Positions 25,056 through 34,307 of a DNA stretch of 64,000 bases are shown here, piece after piece (the first letter of the stretch is position 1; every line of letters begins with the position of its first letter). Source of the stretch: Paraburkholderia sp. C35. GTDB taxonomy: Bacteria > Pseudomonadota > Gammaproteobacteria > Burkholderiales > Burkholderiaceae. The DNA lies in assembly GCF_003121405.1 (NCBI RefSeq), contig NZ_QBUY01000044.1, positions 1-64,000 of the forward strand, written 5' to 3'. The translations under genes were made by a program, and so were the position numbers. The notes beneath the pieces were generated by a model. That model was not told where the DNA came from. It ran no database searches and saw only the letters and a list, made by a program, of their open reading frames with translations.

Positions 25056-25464
25056 GGCTTTTCGCGCTGGATCCCTTGTCGCACAAGGCCTGGCGCGCCT
25101 CTCACTACAGTCTTTGAAGTCTAGCAGTTGCCCGTGCGGACTTCACAGAAGGGCCGCTGCAAAAGACTCTTGAAGAACGCGGAACGATCTCGCGCGCAGG
25201 CGCCCTGTCCGACCTCGCTGCAGTGCACATCCGTTTTGCGTTAAAATGTACGAACTAGTTAGTTCTATGTGAATTTGCGCTGTTCCTGCAACGCGCATCT
25301 CCTCACATCGCACGCGTCGCGCCCAGCCATCGCCCGGTGCGCGCCTGTGCCAAACCATCACGATGGATTCCATCGCGCGTCGACTTTCCGGCGGGCTGCG
25401 CGCGCACGCGCGCGGCCCGTGGCGTTTCGCGCGCGCTCACTTTGCGTACCCATGAAAACAAGCC
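25056..25464. other. 409-bp regulatory region upstream of gcd (copy 1)
   Basis: I see no credible gene here. Short frames on both strands lack ribosome sites and recognisable content. The region holds a TTGCG...TTAAAATG stretch near 25236-25248 that may be promoter, directly followed by an operator-like dyad at 25252-25265. A long untranslated leader (about 200 nt) then leads to the dehydrogenase start. Confidence 0.5.
25252..25265. promoter_or_regulatory. TetR-like dyad GAACTA-GT-TAGTTC
   Basis: Six-base inverted arms (GAACTA at 25252-25257 and TAGTTC at 25260-25265) are separated by 2 bp, just downstream of a TTAAAAT -10-like sequence. The form resembles TetR/AcrR-family operators. No TetR gene is present in the window, so the regulator would act from elsewhere. 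Confidence 0.5.
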
Positions 25465-27888
25465 ATGTCCAAGCAACCTCAAACTAAGCCCATATCGACG
25501 GGCGCCCGCGTCGGCCTGATGCTCGCTGGCGGCGTTGGCCTGCTGCTCGGCCTGTACTTCGCGATCGGCGGCGCGCTGCTCATCGCGCGTGGCGGCAGTG
25601 CGTACTACCTGCTGATGGGACTCGCCGTGTGCGCAACGGGTATCCAGCTGGCGCGCCGCAAGCCTTCCGCCTGCGTGATCTTCGCGCTGGTGATCGTGGC
25701 GACCGTGCTGTGGGCCATCTGGGAAAGCGGCTTCGATTTCTGGCCGCTGCAGACGCGCATTTTCATGTTCACGATACTCGGCATGCTGCTCGCGCCCGTC
25801 TATCCCGCGCTGCGCCGCCTTCAGGGACTAAGCCCGGCGAAAGGCGCGGCATGGGTGGCGAGCCTCGTGCTGCTCGCGTGCAACGCGGGCTTCGTGTACG
25901 GCATGTTCGTGCCGCATGGAACGTTCGGCGTGGAGGCCCGTGCGGCTGCGGGCGCAAATGGTGACAACGGAAGCGGCGACTGGTCCGCATACGGGCACTC
26001 GGCAGGCGGCGACCGCTTCGCCGGCTACACACAGATCAACCGCGACAACGTGAAGAACCTGCAGGTCGCGTGGACCTACCATACGGGCGACGTGCCCGTC
26101 AGCCCTGGCGGTGGCGGTGCGGAAGACCAGCAAACGCCGCTGCAGATCGGCGATACGCTGTTCCTGTGCTCGCCGCACAACACCGTGATCGCCGTCGATG
26201 CCGCCAGCGGCCACGAAAAATGGCTTCACGCCTTCCCGACCAAAACCACCGTCTGGGTACGCTGTCGCGGCCTCGCGTATTTCGACGCGACGAAGCCCGT
26301 GCAACAGCCGAACGTCGCCGGTTCGACGCCCGTCACGCCCGTTGTGGTCCCCGATGAACACGCTGCCTGCCGCCGCCGCATCTACATGAACACGATCGAC
26401 GCGAAGCTCGTCGCGCTCGATGCAGACACCGGCAAGCTGTGCGCCGACTTCGGCAGCAACGGCGTGATCGATCTCAAGGCGGGCCTCGGCAGCGCGGCAA
26501 GTCCGCTGTACGAACTGACTTCGCCGCCCACCGTGGCGGGCACCACCGTCGTGGTCGGCGGCCGGGTGGCCGATAACGTGTCGCTCGACATGCCGGGCGG
26601 CGTGATACGCGGCTTCGACGTGATGACGGGCGCCATGAAGTGGGCGTTCGACCCCGGCAATCCGCAGGACAAGCAGGCGCCTGCGGCCGGCAAGACCTTC
26701 ACGCGCTCGACGCCGAACGTGTGGGCGCCGATGTCGTACGACGCGACATCGAATACGGTGTATATGCCTGTCGGCAGCGCGGCAATCGACCTGTGGGGCG
26801 TGAAGCGCACGAAGCTCGACGAATCGTATGGCGCGTCGATCCTCGCGCTCGACGCGACTACCGGCATCGAAAAGTGGCACTTCCAGACCGTCCATCACGA
26901 TCTGTGGGACTACGACGTGCCGATGCAACCGACACTCGTCGATTTCCCTGTCGATGGCAAGACGGTGCCTGCGCTGATCGTCGGCACGAAGATGGGCCAG
27001 CTGTTCGTGCTCGACCGTCAGACGGGCAAGCCGCTCACGAAGGTGATCGAGCAGCCGGTCAAAGCCGCGACGATCCCGAACGAACCGTATGCGAAGACGC
27101 AGCCGCTGTCGGTCGGCATGCCGCAGATCGGAGCGGAAGTACTGAAAGACGCCGACATGTGGGGCATGACGCCCATCGACCAGATGATGTGCCGCATCAC
27201 CTTCCGCGGCATGCGCTACGACGGCCTGTTCACCGCGCCGGATACGGATACGTCGCTCAGCTTCCCCGGCTCGCTCGGCGGGATGAACTGGGGCGGCCTG
27301 TCGTACGATCCGAACGCGGGCATGATCTACGCGAACGACATGCGCCTCGGCCTGTGGGTGCATCTTGTGAAGGAAGACCGCAAGGCAGGCACGTCGAACG
27401 GTAATGAAGCGGTGAATGCCGGCATGGGTGCCGTGCCGCTCGGTGGCACGCCGTACTCGGTGACGAAGGACCGCTTCTTCTCGCCGCTCGGCATTCCGTG
27501 CCAGAAGCCGCCGTTCGGCAGCCTGACGGCCATCGACCTGAAGACGCGCAGCATTGCGTGGCAGGTGCCGCTCGGCACGGTGAAGGACACGCGTCTGTGG
27601 GGCGTGCAGATGCATATGCCTACGCCGATCGGCATGCCGACTATCGGCGGCTCGCTCAGCACGGGCGGCGGCCTCGTCTTCTTCGCGGCGACGCAAGACT
27701 ACTATCTGCGTGCATTCGATAGCTCGACGGGCCGCGAGGTCTGGAAAGCGCGTCTGCCCGTCGGCAGCCAGGGCACACCGATGAGCTACGTGGTGAACGG
27801 CAGGCAGTACATCGTGATCTCGGCGGGCGGCGCGCGCCAGTCGCCGGATCGCGGCGATGACGTGATCGCTTACGCGCTGCCGCAATAA
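25465..27888 (+). CDS. gcd: Membrane-bound PQQ-dependent glucose dehydrogenase (copy 1)
   Basis: Inner-membrane quinoprotein that oxidises glucose (or a related sugar or polyol) to the lactone in the periplasm and passes electrons to ubiquinone. 807 aa, close to E. coli Gcd. Residues 1-150 hold five membrane helices with the family FDFWPLQTR loop. From about 165 the eight-bladed PQQ propeller begins (WSAYGHSAGGDRFAGYTQIN). The catalytic-region segment HHDLWDYDVPMQPT is near 475, and repeated GxxxWxxxL-type docking blades follow. PQQ biosynthesis genes are not in the window. The stop codon overlaps the next gene's start by one base (TAATG), so the porin is translationally coupled. A second copy lies at 51097. 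Confidence 0.92.
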   Translation: MSKQPQTKPISTGARVGLMLAGGVGLLLGLYFAIGGALLIARGGSAYYLLMGLAVCATGIQLARRKPSACVIFALVIVATVLWAIWESGFDFWPLQTRIFMFTILGMLLAPVYPALRRLQGLSPAKGAAWVASLVLLACNAGFVYGMFVPHGTFGVEARAAAGANGDNGSGDWSAYGHSAGGDRFAGYTQINRDNVKNLQVAWTYHTGDVPVSPGGGGAEDQQTPLQIGDTLFLCSPHNTVIAVDAASGHEKWLHAFPTKTTVWVRCRGLAYFDATKPVQQPNVAGSTPVTPVVVPDEHAACRRRIYMNTIDAKLVALDADTGKLCADFGSNGVIDLKAGLGSAASPLYELTSPPTVAGTTVVVGGRVADNVSLDMPGGVIRGFDVMTGAMKWAFDPGNPQDKQAPAAGKTFTRSTPNVWAPMSYDATSNTVYMPVGSAAIDLWGVKRTKLDESYGASILALDATTGIEKWHFQTVHHDLWDYDVPMQPTLVDFPVDGKTVPALIVGTKMGQLFVLDRQTGKPLTKVIEQPVKAATIPNEPYAKTQPLSVGMPQIGAEVLKDADMWGMTPIDQMMCRITFRGMRYDGLFTAPDTDTSLSFPGSLGGMNWGGLSYDPNAGMIYANDMRLGLWVHLVKEDRKAGTSNGNEAVNAGMGAVPLGGTPYSVTKDRFFSPLGIPCQKPPFGSLTAIDLKTRSIAWQVPLGTVKDTRLWGVQMHMPTPIGMPTIGGSLSTGGGLVFFAATQDYYLRAFDSSTGREVWKARLPVGSQGTPMSYVVNGRQYIVISAGGARQSPDRGDDVIAYALPQ

Positions 27889-28910
27889 TGCGCGTCGTGC
27901 AACGCACCAGGATAGCGCTCGCGATATTCGCCGCCTGCGCCGCGAGCGCGCACGCGCAGTCGTCCGTCACGCTCTACGGCGCGCTCGATACCAGCATTGA
28001 GATCACCAATCCTGGCGGCGGCTACGTCGCGCGGATGGATTCGGGCGCGTATCGCGGCTCGCGTGTCGGGCTGCGCGGCGCGGAAGACATCGGCAACGGC
28101 GTGCAGATCCTGTTCGATCTGGAGAATGGCTTCAGTTCGGGCAACGGCTCGCTCGCCGTTGCGAACACGATCTTCAACCGTCAGGCGTGGATCGGTGCAT
28201 CGACGCCGTACGGGACCGTGCGCGTCGGCCGCCAGTACTCGCCCATCTACATTCCGTTCAAGGGGCAACTCGATGCCTTCGGCGCAGGCACCATCGCATC
28301 GGGACTCGACAACCTGTCGAAGATCACGCCGTACGCGAGCAATGCCGTCACGTATCTGTCGCCGGAGTTTCACGGCTTTTCGACCACGCTGATGGCCATG
28401 TTGCGCGATGCCCGCGATAACGACGGCAACGGCCTCGCCGGCCATATCGAAACCTTCGCGTGGCGCAACGGGCCATTCCGCATTTCGTATGCGCACCAGC
28501 AGACGCACGGCGATGGCGCATTGCGCGCCAACCTGGGCGGCGTGTCGTATGTGTACGGTCCCGTCACCGGCTTCGTGTCGTTCTTCAATGGCGACGGCGG
28601 CACGCCGCGTTATCACAACGATGGCGTGTCCGTATCGGCACGCTATGCTGTCACACCGCGATTGCGCGCGTCGCTCGGTTACACGTTTCTGCGCGACCGC
28701 TCGGGCGGCGACAACGATGCCGACCAGTTCAGCGCGGCCTGCGAATACGATCTGTCGAAGCGCGTGCTGCTTTACGCCAGCGCGGGCTGGCTGCGAAATC
28801 GCGGCGAGGGCGAGTTCACGCTCAAGGGCGTGAACGTGACGGGCCTCACACCATCGTGGCCGGGCGCCGCGGTGCGAGGCGTGCAACTGGGGATGATCGA
28901 CCGGTTCTAG
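27888..28910 (+). CDS. Gram-negative porin coupled to gcd
   Basis: Outer-membrane porin of 340 aa, same family as the porin at 10912 but a distant relative. The signal peptide ends at ASAHAQ, then SSVTLYGALDT. GSRVGLRGAEDIGNG matches the first conserved strands, and the protein ends in Phe (GMIDRF). The ATG overlaps the dehydrogenase stop (TAATG), suggesting a dedicated channel for the periplasmic sugar substrate. Its stop overlaps the convergent aldo/keto reductase stop by a few bases. Confidence 0.9.
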   Translation: MRVVQRTRIALAIFAACAASAHAQSSVTLYGALDTSIEITNPGGGYVARMDSGAYRGSRVGLRGAEDIGNGVQILFDLENGFSSGNGSLAVANTIFNRQAWIGASTPYGTVRVGRQYSPIYIPFKGQLDAFGAGTIASGLDNLSKITPYASNAVTYLSPEFHGFSTTLMAMLRDARDNDGNGLAGHIETFAWRNGPFRISYAHQQTHGDGALRANLGGVSYVYGPVTGFVSFFNGDGGTPRYHNDGVSVSARYAVTPRLRASLGYTFLRDRSGGDNDADQFSAACEYDLSKRVLLYASAGWLRNRGEGEFTLKGVNVTGLTPSWPGAAVRGVQLGMIDRF

Positions 28911-29755
28911 GCGCCGGCCTTATCCCACTGCGGCGCGAACGCCGGATTCACGAGGCGCTCGTGCTTCGGCAGCGCGGCAATCGTCGCGCGGTCTTCATCG
29001 TCGAGACACACATCGAGCGAAGCGAGATTCGAGGTCTGGTTCGCCAGGCCCGCCGCCTTCGGCACGGCAGCGACGTTCGGCTGTTCGAGCAGCCAGGCCA
29101 GCGCGATCTGCGTCGGCAGCACGCCGTGCTTGCGTGCGATGGCGGCAATCTCCGCAATCTCCGACACGCGATTGCGCGCGAGCGGACTATACGCCGTCAG
29201 CGCCATGTCATGCTGCCTCACGAATTCGAGCAGCTTCGTCTGGCCGAGCGTCACGTGATATTCGACCTGAAGCGCTGCAAGCGGCGCGCCGATCGTCTCG
29301 ACAGCCTCACGCAACAACGGCAACGGAAAGTTCGCCACGCCGATCGCGCGCGCCAGCCCGCGTTCCTTCAGGCTCACGAGCACATCGAGCGTGCGGCGCA
29401 GGTTCATGTCCGGCGTCGGCCAGTGGATCAGGAACAGGTCCACGTAATCGCTTTGCAGATCGCGCAGCGAGCGCTCGAACGAAGCTTGCAGCGCCTGCGG
29501 TTCGAGCTGGTCCCACCAGACCTTGCTGGTCACGTGAATCTGCTCGCGCGGTACGGATGTCGCCGCGAGCGCCGCGCCGACCGCATCTTCGTTCTGATAG
29601 CCGGCCGCCGTATCGATATGCCGATAGCCGAGTTCGAGCGCCTGCACGACAGCACGCGTGCAGTCTTCGCCCGTCATCGGCCAGGTGCCGAGACCGAGCT
29701 TCGGCATGTCGAGGCCGTGCCGGTTGACGATGTGTTCCAAGCGTTGTTTCTCCAT
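28907..29755 (-). CDS. Aldo/keto reductase
   Basis: NADPH-dependent aldo/keto reductase of 282 aa (TIM barrel, 2,5-diketo-gluconate reductase-like group). The catalytic tetrad is intact: Asp48, Tyr53, Lys78 and His111 (IDTAAGYQNE, TSKVWW, LIHWP). ATG 29755 matches the normal N-terminus, and the frame continuing to 29851 is unsupported. It follows the amidohydrolase by 34 bp in the same direction, and both probably answer to the divergent LysR. The natural substrate is unknown. Confidence 0.9.
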   Translation of the reverse strand: MEKQRLEHIVNRHGLDMPKLGLGTWPMTGEDCTRAVVQALELGYRHIDTAAGYQNEDAVGAALAATSVPREQIHVTSKVWWDQLEPQALQASFERSLRDLQSDYVDLFLIHWPTPDMNLRRTLDVLVSLKERGLARAIGVANFPLPLLREAVETIGAPLAALQVEYHVTLGQTKLLEFVRQHDMALTAYSPLARNRVSEIAEIAAIARKHGVLPTQIALAWLLEQPNVAAVPKAAGLANQTSNLASLDVCLDDEDRATIAALPKHERLVNPAFAPQWDKAGA

Positions 29756-29789
29756 CGTTGATAGGGGTGGTTGGGTGCGCGACTGCGTG

Positions 29790-30617
29790 TCACTCGAAAC
29801 CGAACAGCCGCCGCGGCGTGTCCCACTGGATCTGACGACGCGTGGCCGCATCGGGGACGATCTGTTCGAACAGCGTCAGCAAGGGTCCGTAATCGAGGCG
29901 CTCGGGCGCGCGCAGGAACGGCCAGTCGGAACCCCATACGCAGTGTTGCGGACCGAAGGCGCGCAGCAGCGCATCCGCATAGGGCCACGCATCTTCATAC
30001 GGATGCGCTTTCGCCGAATACTTTTGCCAGCCCGACAGCTTGACGCTCGCGCGGCCGGAATCGGCCAGTTTCAGCAGCGCCTGAAAGCCCGCCTGCCCGA
30101 CGCCTGCGGCGATGTCGGGACGCCCGCCATGGTCGATCACCACCTGCGCGGCCTGCCGCGCGAGCCACGGCCCGAGCACGGCCATCTGATCGCCGCACAC
30201 CTGCACCTGCGCGACCATGCCGAGATCGGCCAGCATGGCGAAGAGCGCACCGGCATCGCGTACCAGTTCGATACCTTCCATCGCGGGATTGAACGCGACG
30301 CCGGCCACACCCGCGCGCTGCAGCGCGATCAGTTCGTGACGGCTGATGTCGTTATCGACTACCGCGATGCCGCGAAAGCGCCCTTCGTACGCCTGCAGGG
30401 CATCGAGCATGCAGCGGTTGTCGGTGCGATAGCCGCTCGTCGGGCCGACCAGCAGCGCATGCCGCACGCCATACGCGTCCATCACCCGGATGAACTGCGC
30501 GGCGGTGCCGATTTCCTGCTGTGCAGGCCGGTACGCCGTGTCCTCGCGATAGGGAAAGCGCGCCGGGTCGAAGATATGGCAGTGGCAGTCGATCTTGTCT
30601 TGTTCGAATACGCTCAT
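29790..30617 (-). CDS. Amidohydrolase family protein (metal-dependent TIM barrel)
   Basis: Amidohydrolase_2 family protein, about 275 aa from ATG 30617. An ATG at 30629 would add four residues. Metal motif CHCHIFDP is at the N-terminus, a DHGGRPD motif follows, and the late GSDWPF supplies the conserved Asp. Relatives hydrolyse sugar lactones or 2-pyrone-4,6-dicarboxylate. Together with the downstream aldo/keto reductase and the divergent LysR gene it forms a small catabolic unit of unknown substrate. Confidence 0.88.
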   Translation of the reverse strand: MSVFEQDKIDCHCHIFDPARFPYREDTAYRPAQQEIGTAAQFIRVMDAYGVRHALLVGPTSGYRTDNRCMLDALQAYEGRFRGIAVVDNDISRHELIALQRAGVAGVAFNPAMEGIELVRDAGALFAMLADLGMVAQVQVCGDQMAVLGPWLARQAAQVVIDHGGRPDIAAGVGQAGFQALLKLADSGRASVKLSGWQKYSAKAHPYEDAWPYADALLRAFGPQHCVWGSDWPFLRAPERLDYGPLLTLFEQIVPDAATRRQIQWDTPRRLFGFE

Positions 30618-30729
30618 CTCAGGTTCCATGTGCCAGCCGTGCCTCTGCCGCGCGCCACCGCGCAGATCGCGCACGGCCATACTAGTGAGTCGCGGCGCCG
30701 CCGTCGTATACCGTGTTTAGGCTACCCTA

Positions 30730-30742
30730 TAACCTTTGGTTA
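30730..30742. promoter_or_regulatory. LysR-type dyad TAACC-TTT-GGTTA
   Basis: A 13-bp interrupted palindrome in the intergenic region between the amidohydrolase and the LysR gene, 26 bp before the LysR ATG. It fits the T-N11-A form of LysR sites and could serve autoregulation and activation of the divergent pair. Confidence 0.5.
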
Positions 30743-30767
30743 ATACTTGCACGGATACGGAACAACA

Positions 30768-31664
30768 ATGCGTTTCAAGCTGCGACAGATGGAAGTGTTC
30801 CGCGCGGTGATGCTGACCGGCTCGATCAATGCGGCAGCAAAGATGCTGTACGTGTCGCAGCCTGCTGTCAGCAAGCTCGTCGCTCACACGGAGACCACGC
30901 TCGGGCTGCGCCTCTTCGAGCGCACCAAGGGCAGGCTCGTGCCGACCGCGGAAGCGCAGGCGCTCTATCGCGAGGTCGAGCAGGTGTATCAGTCGGCGCT
31001 GCGTGTCGATGCGTTTGCGCGGGCGCTGGCGCGCGGGCCGGCCAGCCTGCTGCGGGTCGCGTGCAGCCCGTCGCTCGCGCCCGCGGTGGTCGCGCCCGCC
31101 ATCGTCGAACTGAAGCGGCAGTTGCCCGGCCTCAATGTCGACTGGCACACGTCACTGATGGCCGACATGCCCCTCGAAGTGTTGAGCAAGACCATCGATG
31201 TCGCGATCACATCACTGCCGATCGAACACGAACACCTGGAAGCCGTGCCCTTCATGCGCGGCCGGATGGTCTGCGCGCTGCCGCCGGGCCATCCACTCGC
31301 CGCACGCGAACGGATTGCGCTCGCCGATCTGGAGCAGGAGCCGATGATCCTGTTCCGGCGCGACATCCCGTTCGGCACGATGATCGTTCACGCGTGCCAG
31401 CAGGCCGATGTCGAACTGACTTCCGTGGTCGATGTCACGCGCGCCGATCAGGCGCTGGCATTGGTGCGCGGCGGACTCGGGCTGACGATCGTCGACGAGT
31501 TCGCAGCGCGTGATATCGATTGCACCGTGCGGCCGCTCGTGGAAGCGCTCGAGATGGTCGCGACCTTCGTCTATTCGAAGTTCTCTCCGCCGTCGCTTAG
31601 CGCGAGCTTGCTGATGGAAGCCGTGCGCCGTCGCGCCGGACAGCTGGAACGACAGATCGATTGA
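30768..31664 (+). CDS. LysR family regulator, divergent from amidohydrolase/AKR pair
   Basis: LysR-type regulator of 298 aa from ATG 30768 (MRFKLRQMEVFRAVMLTGS). An in-frame TTG at 30747 is less likely. The helix-turn-helix covers residues about 3-60 (INAAAKMLYVSQPAVSKLVAH) and the effector domain runs from about 90. The dyad at 30730 and the divergent gene pair suggest the target. Downstream lies the DUF3331 gene after about 150 bp. Confidence 0.9.
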   Translation: MRFKLRQMEVFRAVMLTGSINAAAKMLYVSQPAVSKLVAHTETTLGLRLFERTKGRLVPTAEAQALYREVEQVYQSALRVDAFARALARGPASLLRVACSPSLAPAVVAPAIVELKRQLPGLNVDWHTSLMADMPLEVLSKTIDVAITSLPIEHEHLEAVPFMRGRMVCALPPGHPLAARERIALADLEQEPMILFRRDIPFGTMIVHACQQADVELTSVVDVTRADQALALVRGGLGLTIVDEFAARDIDCTVRPLVEALEMVATFVYSKFSPPSLSASLLMEAVRRRAGQLERQID

Positions 31665-31814
31665 TGTTTCAGATGCAACGCCGTGCTTGCCTTCGCGAGT
31701 CTTCTGCGCATCGCGCCTTCCCCCTACGATTGTTCCTGCGCACATCGCGCACGACGCAACCCGCCACGACAGCACGTTGTGACGCCGTTCGCCACATCGT
31801 AGGAGAGAATGGAA

Positions 31815-32219
31815 ATGAGCCGCATTGATCCATGGAGCCATATCGTCAGCGGCTTGCACGAACGCAAAGCAATCAACGCACAACCTGATTCCGCACTCGC
31901 CGTGCGCCACGCGCGCGAGCGCAACAGCCCGATGCCGCCCGCGATGGCAAACGCTGCATCGATTCGCCGTATCGAATGGCAAACTACCTGCACGATTCTG
32001 GTTTCGTGGAGCGATTCGACGCTAGGCCGCATCGAGGATCAGACATGGCGTGCCGGCTTCGCGCGCGCTTCAGGTGTGTGCGGACTGACGGGCGAACCCG
32101 TTCGCCGTGGCGACCCCGTGTTCCGTCCGCTTCAACGCGGCGGCGTACTGCCGAGAAACGCATTCGATATGATTCGCGCCGACAGATTGAGCGCGTCCAA
32201 CACCGGCACACCGAACTGA
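31815..32219 (+). CDS. DUF3331 domain-containing protein
   Basis: Cytosolic protein of 134 aa carrying the DUF3331 signature SWSDSTLGRIEDQTWR and GFARASGVCGLTGEPVRRGD (about residues 65-103). This family is largely confined to Burkholderiaceae and has no known function. The Cys and paired Gly around VCGLTGEPVRRGD look like a small zinc-ribbon half, but that is only an impression. ATG 31815 is chosen because AGGAG at 31801-31805 is 9 nt away. ATG 31809 is only 3 nt from it. Confidence 0.8.
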   Translation: MSRIDPWSHIVSGLHERKAINAQPDSALAVRHARERNSPMPPAMANAASIRRIEWQTTCTILVSWSDSTLGRIEDQTWRAGFARASGVCGLTGEPVRRGDPVFRPLQRGGVLPRNAFDMIRADRLSASNTGTPN

Positions 32220-32236
32220 CGACAAACAACGGATAC

Positions 32237-32269
32237 AAAAAAGCGGAAGATCGCCATGCGATCTTCCGC
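32237..32269 (-). terminator. Rho-independent terminator after the PEBP-like gene
   Basis: Perfect 11-bp stem (GCGGAAGATCG at 32243-32253 with its complement at 32259-32269), 5-nt loop, followed on the minus strand by T6 (32242-32237). It lies 11 bp past the PEBP stop and 24 bp past the DUF3331 stop, so it may also stop transcription from the other side. Confidence 0.85.
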
Positions 32270-32279
32270 CTTCACGCAC

Positions 32280-32852
32280 TCACTGCGCCGCGCGTCGATA
32301 CCTCGCTACATAGCTCGCCTGCGCGAGGATGTTGCCGTGCATCTGATACGCGACCAGCGCCGGACTCGACGCCGCTTTCACATCGATACCCGCAACGCTC
32401 AGCGCCGATACCGTGACGATGTAACGATGCCCTTCGCCCTGCGGCGGGCAAGGTCCGCCGTACTTCGACTCGCCAAAGTCCGTCAACGTTTCGATTGCAC
32501 CGGCGGGCATCCGCTTCGGGTCGCCGGACGCGCCCTTTTCAAGCGATGTTTGCGATGCCGGTATGTTGACGACTTCCCAATGTGTCCAGCCGAGACCGCC
32601 CGTGGGCGCATCGGGATCATGAATGGTCACGACAATGCTCTTCGCACCGGACGGCACATGTGACCACGAGATATGCGGCGAAACGTTATCGCCGTGACAG
32701 CCGAATCCGCCGTACACCTGTTCGTTCACGAACCGGCCCTGGCTCAGGCCATCGACCTTGACCTTGAACGGCTCAGCAAAAGCATGAACCGGGAAAAGCG
32801 CGGCCAGCATCGAAACACCGATCGTTGCGCGCGCAAGAAGATGGGATCTCAT
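32280..32852 (-). CDS. YbhB/YbcL family Raf kinase inhibitor-like (PEBP) protein
   Basis: Secreted phosphatidylethanolamine-binding-protein fold, 190 aa. The signal peptide (LLARATIGVSMLAALFPVHAFA) is followed by the PEBP core with SPHISWSHVP, HDPDAPTGGLGWTHWEVVNIP and the YGGPCPPQGEGHRY ligand-site motif. ATG 32852 has GGAG upstream. The biochemical role of bacterial periplasmic YbhB/YbcL proteins is unclear. Confidence 0.9.
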   Translation of the reverse strand: MRSHLLARATIGVSMLAALFPVHAFAEPFKVKVDGLSQGRFVNEQVYGGFGCHGDNVSPHISWSHVPSGAKSIVVTIHDPDAPTGGLGWTHWEVVNIPASQTSLEKGASGDPKRMPAGAIETLTDFGESKYGGPCPPQGEGHRYIVTVSALSVAGIDVKAASSPALVAYQMHGNILAQASYVARYRRAAQ

Positions 32853-32927
32853 CGTGTGCTCCGTAGGGGAGTGAAACGTACGAGTACTGCCGCCCATGCC
32901 GCCATGGCACGGACGGCATACAGGCGC

Positions 32928-34133
32928 TTAGCCGAACGACGAGAGAGGATTGCCTGCAGCCAGTGCATCGGCGCGATTCGGCGCGGGCGGATAGATCCAT
33001 TGCGTGTTGATCATCTGCTTGCGCGCCTTGCCTTCGGCATGCGTCAGCCTGATTTGCCGGTCCCAGCCTTCCGAGTAGATTGCGCCCCATTCGCCAAGAT
33101 CGACGCAGGTCGCGTAGAACGGCTGCCGGTACGTCAGGGTCGGCGCGCCAATCAGATCCGCGGCAACGTTGTGTCCGCCGAATTGCCCCATCACGACCGC
33201 GTGCTGGCACGACATCAGCGCATAGCGGCCTGCATCGTCGGTGAGTGCGCGCGCGACGTCGCCCGCGACGAATACATGCGGCGCTTCCGGCACACGCAGA
33301 TCCGCCGCGACTTCGACGCGGCCAAGCGAATCGAGATTCGATGAAAGTTGCGCGGCCAACGGACTGGCGCGCATGCCGCCTGCCCAGATTACCGTGCCTG
33401 CTTCGATATGTTGACCCGATGCCGTGCGCACGCCTTGCGCATCGACGGCTACCACGCGCGATCCGAGCACGGTCTCAATGCCGAGCGTTTCGAACGCGTC
33501 AGCAATATACGGACGCGGATTGACGCCGAGATCAGGACCGATCTCATCCTGCGAACCGATCACGACGACGCGAATCCGCGCATCGGCGCCAAACTTCTCG
33601 CGCAGGCGCTTCGGCAATTCGGTTGCCACTTCGATGCCCGTGAAGCCGCAGCCCACCACCGCGACGGTATTGCGCGCAGTGGTTGCGGGCTGCGCGGCGA
33701 GCCTGTCGAGATGTTCGTCGAGTTCGACGGCATCTTCGATACGGTCCACCGAGAACGCACGCTCCAGACCCGGAACGGCTGGCCTGCTGAGCTTGCTGCC
33801 GCTCGTCAGCAGCAGGCGGTCATAGGCGAGCGAATGCTGTTGCCCATCTGGCGACACCACGTTCACCGTCTTGTCCGCAACGGAGATCCGCTCGACGCTG
33901 CCTTCGACATACTTCACACCGATTGCATCGAGCAAGGGCAGCAGCGGCGCGGCCATATTCTGCGGCTCGGCTTCGTACATACGCGGGCGAATCTGCAATT
34001 CCGGCCTCGGCGAAATCAGCGTGATGTCGACATCGCTGCTCGTCACACCCGCGCCGTCCAGTACACGGGCCGCGCCTAGCGCGCCCCACACGCCGGCAAA
34101 GCCGGCACCCACAATCAGAATCTTCTGCGACAT
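32928..34133 (-). CDS. NAD(P)/FAD-dependent oxidoreductase (type II NADH dehydrogenase-like)
   Basis: Two-dinucleotide-binding-domain flavoprotein of 401 aa. FAD motif KILIVGAGFAGVWGALGAAR opens the protein, NAD motif VAVVGCGFTGIEVATEL lies near 160, and the second FAD segment HVFVAGDVARAL near 290. This fits NDH-2-like quinone reductases, though the C-terminal amphipathic membrane helix typical of NDH-2 is not obvious. ATG 34133 has AAGG 8 nt upstream, and ATG 34139 is too close to it. The LysR gene upstream on the same strand may regulate it. Confidence 0.87.
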   Translation of the reverse strand: MSQKILIVGAGFAGVWGALGAARVLDGAGVTSSDVDITLISPRPELQIRPRMYEAEPQNMAAPLLPLLDAIGVKYVEGSVERISVADKTVNVVSPDGQQHSLAYDRLLLTSGSKLSRPAVPGLERAFSVDRIEDAVELDEHLDRLAAQPATTARNTVAVVGCGFTGIEVATELPKRLREKFGADARIRVVVIGSQDEIGPDLGVNPRPYIADAFETLGIETVLGSRVVAVDAQGVRTASGQHIEAGTVIWAGGMRASPLAAQLSSNLDSLGRVEVAADLRVPEAPHVFVAGDVARALTDDAGRYALMSCQHAVVMGQFGGHNVAADLIGAPTLTYRQPFYATCVDLGEWGAIYSEGWDRQIRLTHAEGKARKQMINTQWIYPPAPNRADALAAGNPLSSFG

Positions 34134-34307
34134 GATCATTGCCTTCAGTCAAAAAGTTGCGAAATCGATCACAGACGCAGAAAGGCCCACGAAATGCAGG
34201 GTCAAACGCGCCTGATCGACGCGGGAGAAACGGCCCGTACGACCATCGTCGAGACGGATTGTAGGAAGGGGAATTGAAAGCCAGAAGCACTGCGCGTGCG
34301 TTCACCG

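Noticed and set aside
25828..27885. 685-codon minus-strand frame opposite gcd copy 1
   Set aside because: Antisense to the PQQ propeller, no family features.
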